From Symbiotaphrina buchneri (taxonomy: Eukaryota > Ascomycota > Symbiotaphrinales > Symbiotaphrinaceae), in assembly GCA_001599915.1 (NCBI GenBank), contig BCIG01000011.1, forward strand, positions 620,001 through 684,000: 64,000 nucleotides of DNA. The letters run 5' to 3'. Both the position numbers and the translations under genes were made by a program. Each line of letters starts with the position of its first letter. Position 1 is the stretch's first letter. Under the pieces are notes generated by a model, which made no database searches, was not told the origin of the DNA, and saw nothing but the letters and a program-made list of their open reading frames with translations. Positions 55,001 through 63,368 of this stretch are shown here, piece by piece.

Positions 55001-57941
55001 CCGGAAAAGATATGAAGAAAGATAAAGATGACGCCAAACTCACCGATGCCGACTTGACTGTGGAAGCTGGAGAAGCCAAACCCGCCGTCGACGAGTCCGA
55101 AGGCAAGAAGGTTTCGGACCATAAGGGTCAGAAAGAGGAGAAGAAACAAGATGCTTGGAGCTTCTGGGGCACGACTGCGAAAACATCCAACACCAAAAAG
55201 AAGGAGAGCAAGGATAAAGAGACAGATAAGCAGCAAGATGATTCGTCTACAAAGCCACCAAAGGTGGCAAAGGGAACCCCTCAGCCTCCCCCTGAGCCTG
55301 AGCCCGAGCCCGAGCAGCCGGCACCTGTTTCTACAAAAAAGACTGTAGCATCAACTGCAAAATCCTCCGTTGCCGACAAAATCAAAGCCCTCGAAAAGGA
55401 GAAAGAGGCGAAAGGCCAATCCAAGAAGGGCCAGAAGGACCTACCTGCTAAATCTGCTTCGAGTGATGAGACTGTGTCTGGGGCTAAGATTCCAGCGGTG
55501 GTTGATACATTGCCAGCTTCGAAGAGCAGCCCGAAATCCAAGGGCAAGGCCGCGACCATTGGCACCGTTGAGGGCAAGGATTCAAAGCAAAGGACTGTTC
55601 CGGGTAGCTTTCCCGCTGAAGACGTTGAGGACCAGTCTGCGGGTGCAGTCAATAACGTTCAAAGCTCGGCCAAAAATGGTGCGAAAAAAGAGAAGCAAAG
55701 TACCAAATCCTTATCCAAACCCCGCAAATCGGAAGTCACGGAAGAATCTGACCCGTCACGGCCTACTACTGCTGGCGGAGCATCCAAGGTTGATCGTGGT
55801 CTAGAGGCCATGAAACCTCCCAAGAAGGAGCGCGCGCGAGTAGTGCGAGATCAGACAACATCATCTTGGGGCTTTTGGGGTGCAGCGCCCAAGAAAGAGG
55901 TGAAGCGAGAACGTGTGACGAAAAGCGATAGCCCCTCGGATACGCCAGCTCGACCCGCGAAAGACCCGAAAGCTGGCCTTGTTCGGTCAAAATCTGATAG
56001 ACGGGCCAGTGAAAAAGATCCTGAAAAGGTGTCATCAAAATCCTCGAGCTCTGAGAAGCAAACCCGTGTCGAAACCAAAGCTTCTAGAGCAAGACAGAAT
56101 AGCCTGTCAGCTTTCTTCATGGGGGCCCCGGCTCCCGGCCGAAGTAAGTCTACTAGACAACCAAAAGAGGTGCGCGTTGGAAATTCCAGAAGGCATTCGG
56201 TGGATGTCAGTCCTAGTAAGATGGATACAGGGTATCGGGACCCTCTGGCCGTTTCCTCGAAAGCGGCAAAGCTTATGGGTACTAAAGCACCTGGCCACGC
56301 TGTTCGCTCCAAGGGCAAGGTTCCTGGTAAGCATTTCATGACATTCGATAGGAAAAGTGCTAATGCTCCAGTGCAGATCCTTATGATCTTACCATGTTTG
56401 ATGATGACGACGAGATCGGTGCTGTCTTGATCCATGGGCCTGAAGGATCCGCCTCGATGAAGGAGACTGGAACGACTCATCTACCCTCCGCGAAGCCCAG
56501 CCAACGTGAAGAAAGTCTCAAGGGTAAAGGTCAATCAAAAAACAAGAGGCTTTCCAACGCGGATAAGGAGCTTTCCTCCAGTGCGGATGCTGTGCTTGTC
56601 GACGAGCCGGGTCGGTCCACTGATGATGCCGGAATAGTCACTGGTCCAGATGACATAGCATTCATCGAAACCCGAGGGAAAGCTCCACTAAGACGTTCCG
56701 CGACCACGACAGCTAAGAAACCCGACGGATTGATGGGCTTCTTCGGCTCCTTTCGCTCAAAAACGCGCCGGCTTTCGGACAGTGGAGATCGATCTAGAAG
56801 GCAATCTGCATACCTTGACAACGAGGCCAAACACGGCCGACAGGATACTAAGAGAGGGAGGAGATACTCACATTCGGACTCACAGACTTCTCCAAACGAG
56901 TCGAGACCCGGTGGGGGAGCTGCCACTGATTACGAAGAAGAAGCAAGGAAGGCAGAGAGAAGGGCAAAGCGGAGAGAGGCCCGAGAGGTTGAGACGAAGG
57001 AGTTGGAAGAAAGAGGAAGGCGCAGACAAGAGAGAGAGAAGGCCGAAGCAGAAGCCAGAAGAGTGCGGGCGAGAGAAGCTCGTCAGAAGAGGCTGAGAGA
57101 AGAAGAACAACAGGAGGCCCGCCGGCGGGAGGAGCGTAGGGCTAGAAGACTTGCCAAAGAAGAACGTCTTGCGAAACAAGAAGAAGCCCGAAAAACTGCC
57201 GCTGCCAGAGAGGCGGAACGTATCGCGGAGCGCAGGGCCCGCAGAAGAGAGAGTGGATATGGCACTGCAGGCGTCGCCGAATACGGGAACGAAAAGCCGT
57301 CTCCTGCCCGTCGACGCTCACACATGGACAAGTCCACTAGAGATGCAAAAGATGCCGGCTATTATCGGCCTCAGCGTGAAAATTCCCGCCGGAATGATAG
57401 GGTGGAGACTCCAGGGCGCCGTAAGTCAACCATGGCCGACGGCCCTGTGACAGACTATTTTGACCCGCGCAATGGAGCTCCTAATCGGGCTGAGGGCCAT
57501 GTTCCTACCAGCGGTCTCGTTTATAATAATGCGTCCTTGGGTACGGATCATACCTCGTCATGGGTGAACTCACAGATAATAGAGCCACCACCGCCGCCGC
57601 CTGTGGAAGGCACCGTCATTGAAGATCCTCCAGCGAGCGCTGGCGCAAGGGAAGAATCGACTGCAGATGAGGACGCCAGGCGTGAAATGAGGCGGAGGGC
57701 GAGACGAGAGAGTAAATATGGAGGCGTGACCTCGGAAGAGATATCAAATGGAAGAAGGCGTAGGAGAAGTAGGAGAGATACAGAGAGGGAGTTCCACAAG
57801 AGCAGTGGCAGTAGCGGGAGTGACAAGTACGCTAGAAGGCGGAGCGATTATGCCTACGCAAACGGTGGCACTCGGACATCTGATGGCAAGAATGGAAACC
57901 CTGGAGGAAAGAGCTGGTGGAAGAAGATTGCGGGGGTGTGA
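52013..57941 (+). CDS. Giant disordered protein with about 15 Trp/Lys repeats and a charged helix
   Basis: Exons 52148-52807, 52861-56326 and 56377-57941 join in phase. A 15-bp first exon 52013-52027 (MVQNL, GTATGA donor, 120-bp intron) is my best guess for the start, giving 1,901 residues; the true start may lie elsewhere. Early residues are Pro-rich (PPSYRDAISDMPPVY), then acidic/Gly-rich. Residues about 206-1225 hold some 15 degenerate units of (D/E)W-x-x-W/F-G-S-x-K-K-(D/E)-K-K-x-K, for example ADDDWAGWGTASKKKDKKNKKG, EDDWDAWGNSKKEKKG and TSSWGFWGAAPKKE, separated by acidic or poly-Pro linkers. A helix of alternating Glu and Arg/Lys (about 1567-1672) follows, then a basic Ser/Arg tail ending SWWKKIAGV. 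There is no enzyme fold and no membrane segment. Composition loosely recalls very long septal-pore tether proteins, but I cannot assign it. Confidence 0.7.
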
Positions 57942-58370
57942 GGAGTCCGCTATGAGAATAACGATGTCGCTGCTGGCAGCGAAGGACGATAATGACTTAT
58001 TGATTTTCTATGATGGACATGACACTATGTTGATGGGTTTTTGGTTCGAATCCTCATCAATTGATCTTTTCAGGGCGACAGTCACACTGGTTGACAGTTT
58101 TGTTTCTCTCATATACTGTGCTTCTGACACTTGCACGTCTGAGATACCTATTGAATCGAGAGTTACAGTATTCGTTTGAACGAATAACATTGCTCCACGT
58201 TTCTCCTGGACCACGCAGATCAACTGTGCATCGTCGCTTAATCCAGACGGTCGCATTAAAAGTGACCACCACTGCCGCGCAATTTGTCCTTGCGCGACGC
58301 CTGAAAGAAAGCATTCCATAGTTCTCCGCCCGAACTGTTGGCTGAATGTGTTCGTACCCTTGATGATTGC
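57942..58370. other. Intergenic space between convergent genes
   Basis: About 430 bp between the 3' ends of the giant gene and the carrier gene. A GGTTCGAATCC near 58044-58055 looks like a tRNA T-arm but does not fold (see rejected items). Confidence 0.5.
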
Positions 58371-59536
58371 TCAGCCAAGGTGCTCCCCGTCTCGCAGCTG
58401 ACTAGCGGATCTTCGCTGTTCTAAGTACGCTCGACCGCTCTCATAAACTCCCAGGTAGAGCCCACTCCCTACTGCAGTCCATATGCCCCTCAACGCCCCT
58501 CCCCTCCATAGGCCCTTCATACCCTCGTTCCGCCATATCTCACGCGCAATGGACAAGCTCCCAGGTCTGCCTTCGGAGCCAACTTCCGCTTTCACCTTGG
58601 CCATCTCGGCTTTTGCCTTTTTCTTCAGGTCCGAAGAGGATAGTTGATGAGCCTGCGCGGCCTGCGGCGATTCTTCCGAGCCGGCACTCAACATTATCCT
58701 CGTTTTGACCACATCAATGGGCGTGGTCAACACAGCGGCCACCGACCCGGCTAGTCCTGCGCTCACTGCTGTGATTGTGCCAGTTTCAACTATGGCAAGG
58801 TCGGACCTGCCGGTCTTTGAACGGCGGTAGGAGAGTAGAGTCGCCTTTAGATGCTCAAACATAGGGAATTGCATCGCCGTGAAGGGTAGATTGCGCGCAG
58901 CCAGAGCAGTATAGCCGCGCCAAAGTTGGGTCGGGTGGCGGAAGTGTCGGAGGGCTTGCATCGTGGGCCCATTTCGAAAGCATCGGTGAGCGGAAGCCGC
59001 CGTGGAATTGTTAACCATCTGGGCATTTTGCTTGATCACTTCCGCCGGCGTGAGGATGAAGCATGATACCAGCTCGGCAGTGGCGGAGGACACTGCATGC
59101 ACCAGTGGCTGCGGTACAAGCGGCCTCTTACCGTCATCCCGTGTGGGGTTCCAGGCGGTCAACCTTGCCTTTACAAATTCATATGTGGTGAAAAACGCCC
59201 CGGCTGGAGAAGGCGGGTTAGCATCTGCGGTAGAAGGCACGCCCATGAGAGCCTTACACGAGGGCAAAGTGGCTATTATGACACTGCCAACTCCTTGATA
59301 TAGGCCGCGGAACAAGGCGCGGTCGATCCTGCCAGTGGAGCCATTGATATACAGGCGTTGATAGTCGACACTCTGTAGGCGGGTCTTGAGTGTGTCGAGC
59401 GGATAGACGAGAAGGTCGACGGTAAATGCTGCGAAAGCTCCTGCCTGCCTGGTTGTTTAGTACCTTCTGATGGCGCAGAATGATGAATTACGATGGGACT
59501 CACCAGCCAAATATCGGTGCCAGTGTTACCTGACAT
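58371..59536 (-). CDS. PET8: Mitochondrial carrier, S-adenosylmethionine carrier-like (Pet8/SLC25A26)
   Basis: Inner-membrane exchanger importing S-adenosylmethionine into mitochondria. Exons on the minus strand are 59504-59536 and 58371-59444 (59-bp intron), giving 368 residues. Three solute-carrier repeats are visible by their signatures: YPLDTLKTRLQS, TPAEVIKQNAQ and TPIDVVKTRIM, each the P-x-(D/E)-x-x-(K/R) motif. Each is followed by a repeat end of the G-x-x-(A/G) type (RGLYQGVGSVI, RGYTALAARNLPFTAMQFPMFEHLK, RGGALRGIWTAVGSGLYLGVYE). Splicing gives the canonical start DIWLAGAFAAFTVDLLVYPLD. The second-repeat PAEVIKQNAQ and third-repeat PIDVVKTRIM point to the SAM carrier clade. It is longer than the usual 280-300 residues because of inserts between repeats (charged, Lys-rich 265-300). 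Confidence 0.8.
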
Positions 59537-59820
59537 TTAAGGCACAGCAGCAGCGAGGGCCGTACAGTACAGTCACGGAAGGATGGTGATACCGGTACAC
59601 GGAGGACGAAGTACACGTACTCGATGGAGTCGGAGCCAATCGAATAACGTCATGGGCGTTGTACACCTATGTAACGGAATCACATGCCTCTGTAGTCCGC
59701 ACGAGTACAAAGCACCTTACGTACTTCGTAGGTACCTTACCTTTGAAACGTCAAGCTGTTCGTATCTCAAAATTGTCAGAAAAGCGGAACAGAACATGTC
59801 AAAAGTGTCAAACAAGAGGT

Positions 59821-59837
59821 TAGCAACACCTCGTTTC
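59821..59837 (-). pseudogene. Fragment resembling the 3' end of the nearby initiator tRNA
   Basis: The 17 bp here match the 3' terminal 17 bp of the tRNA at 59945-59961 at 16 positions (T-loop end, T-stem, acceptor stem and discriminator A); the one difference is in the T-stem. It lies 108 bp beyond the tRNA 3' end on the same strand. I see no matching anticodon arm or 5' half next to it, so it is a relic or partial duplicate rather than a second gene. Confidence 0.55.
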
Positions 59838-59928
59838 TGACATTGTAAGATCAAGGAGCAATATCCGGAGTAAGACCGAAAGATCAGGATTACCAATAAC
59901 AAAAAACAAAAAGTTTTGTTTCTAAAAC

Positions 59929-59937
59929 AAAAAAAAA
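59929..59937 (-). terminator. RNA polymerase III terminator of the initiator tRNA
   Basis: Nine consecutive T on the minus strand, beginning 8 nt after the discriminator base. This is the expected place and strength for a Pol III stop, and it argues that the tRNA is transcribed as a Pol III gene. Confidence 0.85.
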
Positions 59938-59965
59938 GGGATTATAGCAACACCTGGTTTCGATC

Positions 59966-60020
59966 CTGGGCAGGGTTAGCTGATAGACTCAATGAGCCTT
60001 GTTGAATTAATATGACTGAC
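59966..60020 (-). other. Intron 2 of the initiator tRNA gene (spliceosomal consensus)
   Basis: 55 bp splitting the T-stem between positions 52 and 53. The donor is GTCAGT, the acceptor CCCAG, and the branch-site match AGCTAAC sits 9-15 nt ahead of the acceptor. Size and signals are indistinguishable from mRNA introns in this window, for example the GTCAGT intron in the Zap1-like gene. Confidence 0.8.
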
Positions 60021-60048
60021 CAGGGTCCTCCGGGTTATGAGCCCGGCG

Positions 60049-60100
60049 CTAGGTGAATGTTAGTCTTCTGAATGTGGAATTTTTTGAAGTGGGAACATAC
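60049..60100 (-). other. Intron 1 of the initiator tRNA gene (spliceosomal consensus)
   Basis: 52 bp splitting the D-stem between positions 24 and 25. The donor is GTATGT, the acceptor CCTAG, and GACTAAC, a perfect fungal branch-site core, lies about 10 nt ahead of the acceptor. AT-rich, as is usual for short fungal introns. Confidence 0.8.
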
Positions 60101-60123
60101 CGCTTCCGCTGCGCCATGTTGCT

Positions 60124-60702
60124 GATTATTGAGATAAGGGTCCTTAATTTGGTCTATAAACCAAACCACCTGCGCTGGTATCATCTCGGCATGGACGATG
60201 ATCAACCATGCTAGTGCCAAGGCGCTAATACACAAACATTTACAATTGGCTCGAACGAGCTCTAGCTCCACTTTGTAGTTCATCATCACACCTGGCCTAA
60301 GAGGGTGGTCACTTGTTGGCACCCCTGCTCACCACGAGTCTTACACCATTGAAACGCAGTGACAGAAAACAAAGCATCAAAAATGCCACAGATCGATTCA
60401 AGCTACCCGGTGAATCCGAGTCTCCAGATCTCCTTGAGTTAAGCCATGGGGATGATCTATTTCAATTGTGATGGCTTCCAGTGACAGGTGCGATGCATAA
60501 GGTAAATAGTAGTGACGCATGTCAGCCAAGCATCTCGGCCTCGCGCGCATTCAAGCATTTCCCTGATTTCCGCTCTAAAGCGCACTCCGACTCTGCGAGG
60601 TAACCGTATCTGCTTGGCTGAAGAAGTAGTTTTACTTCGTCATCCTAGCCTTTCATGTTCCTCCTCTCTGCATCTGCTCGCAAGTCACCCAGATCGGCTG
60701 CC
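60124..60702. other. Intergenic region between the tRNA 5' end and the PLC-like gene
   Basis: About 580 bp. It holds the 5' flank of the tRNA (AT-rich just ahead of its 5' end, with TTTATAG on the minus strand around 60155) and the promoter of the plus-strand PLC-like gene. AAGGTA occurs at 60500-60505. No protein gene seen. Confidence 0.5.
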
Positions 60703-62166
60703 ATGGACGCACCTCCTTTGACCATCCGTAACTTGACGTCCACGCCTGTGCAGCTGAAGCAGGTGGAGCGTTATGAAGCTCCAGCCTCCCCACCATTGGG
60801 CGGTGGCTTTGCTAATATCTCTCAGAATATCACTTCTTTCATAGGCAGTACAAAATTACCAACCCACGAGCAGTTGGCAGAGAACGCCCAGAACTTCACT
60901 CAGCAGAGTGCATCAGTCCGCTTGGAGCCTTTTCAGGTCGCCGGGACAGACATCAAGCTCAGAGAGAAGTCCCCCAATGAAATCGTCCGCTATACGTTCG
61001 AAGTTGATGGCGAGAGATATCGACTGGACACTCCAACCCGTGGTAATGCTTCAACAGCTCTGACCCCTCTTACACCGAATCCACGCTACCAATATACTGC
61101 TGTCTTCCTGCCCCAATCGTCATACATCACACTTATATCCTCCGCTGATCTGAGTTGTTGGATGAAGCAACTCCGCGATGAGACACCCCTTTCGGCTCTC
61201 TCGATACCAGGCACCCACAACTCTCCAACACACCACAAAGCAATGCCGTCGGTCAGGTGCCAGGCCGTCAGTGTGCGCGAACAGTTGGAGAACGGCATCC
61301 GCTTCCTCGATATTCGAGTCCAGATTGAGGATCCAGGAGATCTCACCAAGGATGGGTTGATTCTCGTGCACAGTGTCTTTCCCACATCTCTTACGGGCAC
61401 GAAGTACTTCCGCAACCTCGTAAATGAAGTCCAGGATTTCTTGAAGCGCAATCCATCCGAGTCAGTTATCATGTCCGTCAAGAGGGAGGGTACTGGGACA
61501 GGTACCGATGCACAGCTGGGCAGAATACTACGGGATCATTACGCTGGAGATATCAATTATTGGTTCACAGCTCCTCGCATTCCCACATTAGGGGAGGCAA
61601 GGGGCAAAATAGTCCTAATGCGAAGGTTTGCTCTGGAAGAAGGCTTACACAAAGAATGGGATGGTGCCGGCTGGTGCATCAATGCGGAAATATGGGCAGA
61701 TAATACTCCTAACGATACGTGCCCTAGCGGGGATGTTTGCGTCCAAGACTTCTATGAGGTTCTGGAGACCGAGAATATAGGGAAGAAGATCGACTTCGCA
61801 GAGAAACACTTCGAGCGCGCTGCCAGCTGTGAATGGGCATTGCCTGGTATCACTTCGCAGGCAAATGACGAGGCAGCCAAGAGGCCATTCTATTTGAACT
61901 TCTTGAGTGCTTCTAATTTCTGGAAAGTTGGCTGCTGGCCGGAAAAAATCGCAGCAAAGCTCAACCCGGCTATACTAGACTTTCTCTGTCGGCGTCACAA
62001 CACATCTGAGGGAATTGCTACGGTTGATGCCACTAAGGGACCAGGTGACGGTAGTACCGGGATCGTGGTGTGTGACTGGGTGGGATACAATGGAGACTGG
62101 GACCTTGTAAGATGTATAGTAGGAATGAACGCCAAGCTGGAGCTGAGGGAGAGGAGCTTATCATGA
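60703..62166 (+). CDS. PI-PLC X-domain phosphodiesterase (1-phosphatidylinositol phosphodiesterase-like)
   Basis: 487 residues in one exon from the ATG at 60703 (context CTGCCATGG); an in-frame ATG at 60655 would add 16 residues. The first 150 residues form a beta-rich N-terminal region of unknown role. The catalytic X-domain starts at about residue 160: LSALSIPGTHNSPTHH has the first catalytic His, GIRFLDIRVQ the TIM-barrel Arg/Asp segment, and GLILVHSVFP the second His. NEVQDFLKRNPSESVIMSVKRE and IPTLGEARGKIVLMRRF follow in the order seen in bacterial-type, metal-independent PI-PLCs. There is no Y or C2 domain. No clear signal peptide from the chosen start, so it may act inside the cell. 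It hydrolyses phosphatidylinositol or a related phosphodiester by family inference; the substrate is untested. Confidence 0.85.
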   Translation: MDAPPLTIRNLTSTPVQLKQVERYEAPASPPLGGGFANISQNITSFIGSTKLPTHEQLAENAQNFTQQSASVRLEPFQVAGTDIKLREKSPNEIVRYTFEVDGERYRLDTPTRGNASTALTPLTPNPRYQYTAVFLPQSSYITLISSADLSCWMKQLRDETPLSALSIPGTHNSPTHHKAMPSVRCQAVSVREQLENGIRFLDIRVQIEDPGDLTKDGLILVHSVFPTSLTGTKYFRNLVNEVQDFLKRNPSESVIMSVKREGTGTGTDAQLGRILRDHYAGDINYWFTAPRIPTLGEARGKIVLMRRFALEEGLHKEWDGAGWCINAEIWADNTPNDTCPSGDVCVQDFYEVLETENIGKKIDFAEKHFERAASCEWALPGITSQANDEAAKRPFYLNFLSASNFWKVGCWPEKIAAKLNPAILDFLCRRHNTSEGIATVDATKGPGDGSTGIVVCDWVGYNGDWDLVRCIVGMNAKLELRERSLS

Positions 62167-62327
62167 GCGCGAAGTGTACACGCATATGACCCAGTCATAT
62201 CAACCGGCAATGGATGGTTGGATGGAATAGATAGGATGGAGCCGGGGAAGCACGATGCGTTCAAACATCAACGTCAAACTCTGCACCGTTCAAGCGATAC
62301 GAGTTCATTGCCAGGCCATCATTAAAC

Positions 62328-63368
62328 CTATGGAGATTCAGATGCCCGACCCTTTCCCTCCTCTTCGAGCTGACTTCTCCTCCCTTCGACAGTGAAGTAT
62401 ATACTGCGTCCAGCGCTCTCTAGGGTATTGGTGAGACCAGCTCCAAAGCCTTGTAGCATAGCAACTAATTGGGCCCTCAAGCCGTCCATGCCACCTGCGA
62501 TGCTACCCACCCACTTCGTCCCTTCCTGATCAAAGACTCTTCCTTCCACTCGCGCCCCAAGCAAGAGTAATTTATGGACCCCGCTCTGTACGCCCGGCTC
62601 GTGGTAGCCCGGGTTCCCGCGACGGGTGGGCGCAGGAAACTTGGGTGGGCTCGGGCTGAGGATCGAAATGGCGGCCGCAAGATGCGCAGGCGAGACGGTA
62701 GGGAAAGCTAGCACGGCCAACGGGCCGGCGAGCAAGGGCGCGAGGGCGTGCTTGAGCTTTCTGTCTGCTATCGCTTCATGCGCTTGCTGAGAGAGGACGT
62801 GTGTATACTTCGGATCCGCAGCATCAGGACGGGTATTGGCAATCTCCGCCGAGGAAGCAGTCGACGGGTCGGATGCAGGGCTTGCACGTGGTATGGATTG
62901 CTGATCCGGTCGAAAATATTCAGTGATCTTCAAGGCCGCCTCGAAGATACCGGTTTGAACGGTTGTAAGCTTGATGGTGTCCGCGACAGAGGTATCCGCA
63001 AAGGGGGAAGCGCCGGTGCCCTCGTCAACTTTTCGTAAAGCAAGGGACAGTTCCCGCCGTATCGACATCCATTCGTGAGCGGTCAGATTGTTGTGCTGAA
63101 AAAGGAGGAGGAGAGGCGTATCCCTGAGTAAGGATGCGTATTGACGGAGCAATTGAGATTTGCGGAACTCTGGTGGTTTATATGACGGCGGCTTGTTCAA
63201 GGGGGATCGCACGACTGGTGAGATGGAGGTCGCCATTTGCTCTATTGGAGGTGCGGGGGTCACAGCGGCAGCAGTGGCTGCGTGTCGGCAGTGAGAAGAT
63301 GGGAGGATGCAGCGCCTTGAAGAGGAGACCAGCCGCCGCCGGGAACATATCGGTATCCTTGGTGGCAT
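62328..63368 (-). CDS. MRPL11: Mitochondrial large-subunit ribosomal protein uL10m (Mrpl11)
   Basis: Stalk-base protein of the mitochondrial 54S ribosomal subunit. 346 residues in one exon from the ATG at 63368 (MPPRIPICSRRRLVSSSRRCILPSSHCRHAATAAAV), an Arg/Ser-rich presequence with no acidic residues. The frame extends upstream to 63596, but that part is not protein-like for this family. Core features: YKPPEFRKSQLLRQYASLLRDTPLLLLFQHNNLTAHEWMSIRRELSLALRKVD (uL10 rRNA-binding fold), LAPLLAGPLAVLAFPTVSPAHLAAAISIL, and KLLLLGARVEGRVFDQEG with GSIAGGMDGLRAQLVAMLQGFGAGLTNTLESAGRSIYFTVEGRR. The order and hydrophobic pattern match fungal uL10m. Convergent with the PLC-like gene, with 161 bp between them. 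Confidence 0.88.
   Translation of the reverse strand: MPPRIPICSRRRLVSSSRRCILPSSHCRHAATAAAVTPAPPIEQMATSISPVVRSPLNKPPSYKPPEFRKSQLLRQYASLLRDTPLLLLFQHNNLTAHEWMSIRRELSLALRKVDEGTGASPFADTSVADTIKLTTVQTGIFEAALKITEYFRPDQQSIPRASPASDPSTASSAEIANTRPDAADPKYTHVLSQQAHEAIADRKLKHALAPLLAGPLAVLAFPTVSPAHLAAAISILSPSPPKFPAPTRRGNPGYHEPGVQSGVHKLLLLGARVEGRVFDQEGTKWVGSIAGGMDGLRAQLVAMLQGFGAGLTNTLESAGRSIYFTVEGRRSQLEEEGKGRASESP

Larger units (their letters stand above)
59945..60123 (-). tRNA. Initiator tRNA-Met (CAT) interrupted by two spliceosomal-type introns
   Basis: Three segments on the minus strand, 60101-60123 (23 nt), 60021-60048 (28 nt) and 59945-59965 (21 nt), join to a 72-nt tRNA. Acceptor AGCAACA pairs with TGTTGCT; D-stem GCGC/GCGC around loop AGCGGAA; anticodon stem CCGGG/CCCGG around CTCATAA; T-stem CCTGG/CCAGG around ATCGAAA; discriminator A. 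All 21 pairs are Watson-Crick. It has the marks of a eukaryotic initiator: A1:U72, A20, three G:C pairs next to the loop, A54 and A60. The intervening 52 and 55 bp fall after positions 24 and 52, not at 37/38, and carry GT...CTAAC...AG signals. The A box (TGGCGCAGCGG) is intact in segment 1. The B box (GGATCGAAACC) is intact in the DNA because the intron ends in G. T9 follows. There is no BHB-type or canonical tRNA intron. Confidence 0.9.

Noticed and set aside
58040-58062. GGTTCGAATCC, a tRNA T-arm-like sequence
   Set aside because: The flanking bases do not form a five-pair T-stem, and no acceptor, D or anticodon arm can be found around it on that strand.
60035-60322. 95-codon minus-strand frame overlapping the tRNA
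   Set aside because: Its sequence is explained by the tRNA 5' half, intron 1 and the 5' flank; it has no protein-family features.
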